Part shown: in pieces, positions 63,221-64,000 of the stretch
How the letters are laid out: each line of letters opens with the position of its first letter
Numbering within the stretch: the first letter of the stretch is position 1
Assembly: GCA_016937795.1 (NCBI GenBank)
Contig: JAFGVV010000005.1
Location: 62,001 to 126,000, forward strand
Reading direction: 5' to 3'
DNA length: 64,000 bases
Source: Paludibacteraceae bacterium
GTDB lineage: Bacteria; Bacteroidota; Bacteroidia; Bacteroidales; Paludibacteraceae
Notes under the pieces: generated by a model
The model's input: the letters and a program-made list of their open reading frames with translations, nothing else
Databases searched by the model: none
Told to the model about the DNA's origin: nothing
Program-made: the position numbers and the translations under genes

Positions 63221-64000
63221 GATGAAATCTTCTTTTTGGGTAAAATATATAAGAGTAGCAGAAAGACAAGTGCCGACATGCCGGCTTCGAACGCAAATAA
63301 TCCATTGTATCCGAATTCGTGGGCAATTTTTCCGCTGGTTGTGGCCATAATCAGACTGCCAATATGTGTGATTACAATCTGAATAGTAAAATCAGTTCCT
63401 TCGCGTCCCTTTCGCACGGCATCCATTGAAACGGTGTAAATGCCCACTGTGGATAGTCCGTAAGCACACCAAACAAGTCCGATACCAATGTAAAGAGCCG
63501 TTTGCGTGGGTTGAATTCCCGACAGATAGTAAAAATACAATCCGGCGGCAAAGCTAACCGAAAGAAAAACGAACAGTGCCGTTCGTCGTCCGGCTTTGCG
63601 CATCAGAAAACCTGCAACAAGGGTAGAAACGGCAGCTGTGAGTGTTCCGAAAATGCCCGACATAAAAGCAATTTGTTTCACATCGTAACCCAAATCCACC
63701 AGATAGGGTTTCAGCATAGCCATTATGCCAATAATGCCTGAATAATAAAAAATCAGCAACAGAATGTGTTTTACTTTTCCTTTCTGTTTGAAAAAAGATA
63801 AAATATCTTTGAGGCTGACACGCTCTTTCTGAATGTTTTCCGATGGAATTTCGCGTTTCGAAATAAACAGGGGAGCCAGCGCCACCAGTACAAAAACCGA
63901 AAGCAGCACAAGTACATTCGACCAGCCGTAATAATGGTAAGCCACCAGCAAAACGCCTGTGCCAAAGAACGATCCGATAAAACTACCGCCCGATTGCATG
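63211..64000 (-). CDS. MFS transporter, 5' end cut by the window
   Basis: At least 262 residues with about eight membrane helices, so the N-terminal four helices of a 12-helix MFS protein lie beyond the window. Visible features are GGSFIGSFFGTGVLL, FISKREIPSEN before the central loop, GFLMRKAGRRTALFVFL between helices 8 and 9, and a terminal LYILPKKKISSCK. It overlaps hemN by 10 bases and so leads the heme operon. The substrate is not evident. A role in heme or porphyrin transport is only inferred from context. Confidence 0.85.
   Translation of the reverse strand, partial: MQSGGSFIGSFFGTGVLLVAYHYYGWSNVLVLLSVFVLVALAPLFISKREIPSENIQKERVSLKDILSFFKQKGKVKHILLLIFYYSGIIGIMAMLKPYLVDLGYDVKQIAFMSGIFGTLTAAVSTLVAGFLMRKAGRRTALFVFLSVSFAAGLYFYYLSGIQPTQTALYIGIGLVWCAYGLSTVGIYTVSMDAVRKGREGTDFTIQIVITHIGSLIMATTSGKIAHEFGYNGLFAFEAGMSALVFLLLLYILPKKKISSCK

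Overview
The window looks like a chromosomal segment of a moderately AT-rich member of the phylum Bacteroidota, most likely order Bacteroidales. The signs are a hybrid two-component regulator of the polysaccharide-utilisation type, a NUDIX/AraR-like sugar regulator beside xylose genes, a GldF-type ABC permease, a 58-residue Hc1-like histone, GSCFA and CotH proteins, an EttA/S1 divergent pair, and many promoters with the Bacteroidota -7 consensus TAnnTTTG. I see no rRNA, tRNA, CRISPR array or phage. The genus is not resolved.

Layout. 1-10.4 kb: a small membrane protein, a polysaccharide-deacetylase-like protein, a GT4 glycosyltransferase, a histone-like protein, a prolyl oligopeptidase lipoprotein, surE, gldF, a PagL-like lipid A deacylase and a beta-barrel protein. 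10.4-18.6 kb: an exopolysaccharide block with two Wza-like lipoproteins, a Wzc-like tyrosine autokinase, gmd, fcl (GDP-fucose) and ugd (UDP-glucuronate). 18.7-23.7 kb: ligA, a conserved hypothetical gene, dapA and a serine hydrolase. 24.2-32 kb: uxaB and uxaA (galacturonate catabolism), then a 1467-residue hybrid sensor/regulator. 32-33.2 kb: a complete IS4-type element with terminal inverted repeats and a 9-bp target duplication. 33.5-40.5 kb: a divergent Mur ligase, then an AraR-like regulator, xylB, xylA and xylE. 40.6-44.7 kb: a DUF3298 lipoprotein and a probable metal (copper-type) operon. 44.8-51.5 kb: GSCFA, CotH, ettA and rpsA. 51.5-55 kb: a three-gene operon for PqqD, an HPr-kinase-like protein and a signal-peptidase/ABC-transporter fusion. 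55-64 kb: an OYE-family reductase, a short folK, an ECF sigma factor, an NfeD protease, a beta-barrel protein and a heme operon (MFS, hemN, hemH, hemG).

The most unusual system is the PqqD / HprK-like / S26-ABC operon at 51549-54911. Its parts resemble those used to make, modify and export ribosomal peptides, but the peptidase and exporter are fused in one polypeptide and no precursor or maturase lies nearby. The second theme is dispersed palindromic repeats. A CCCCTAAAGGGG-type family occurs as inverted pairs (REPIN-like) around uxaB, after the IS, and at both ends of xylB, where it encodes the N-terminal extension and supplies the stop codon. Other repeat families occur near ligA, uxaA, xylE and at the 3' end of the OYE gene.
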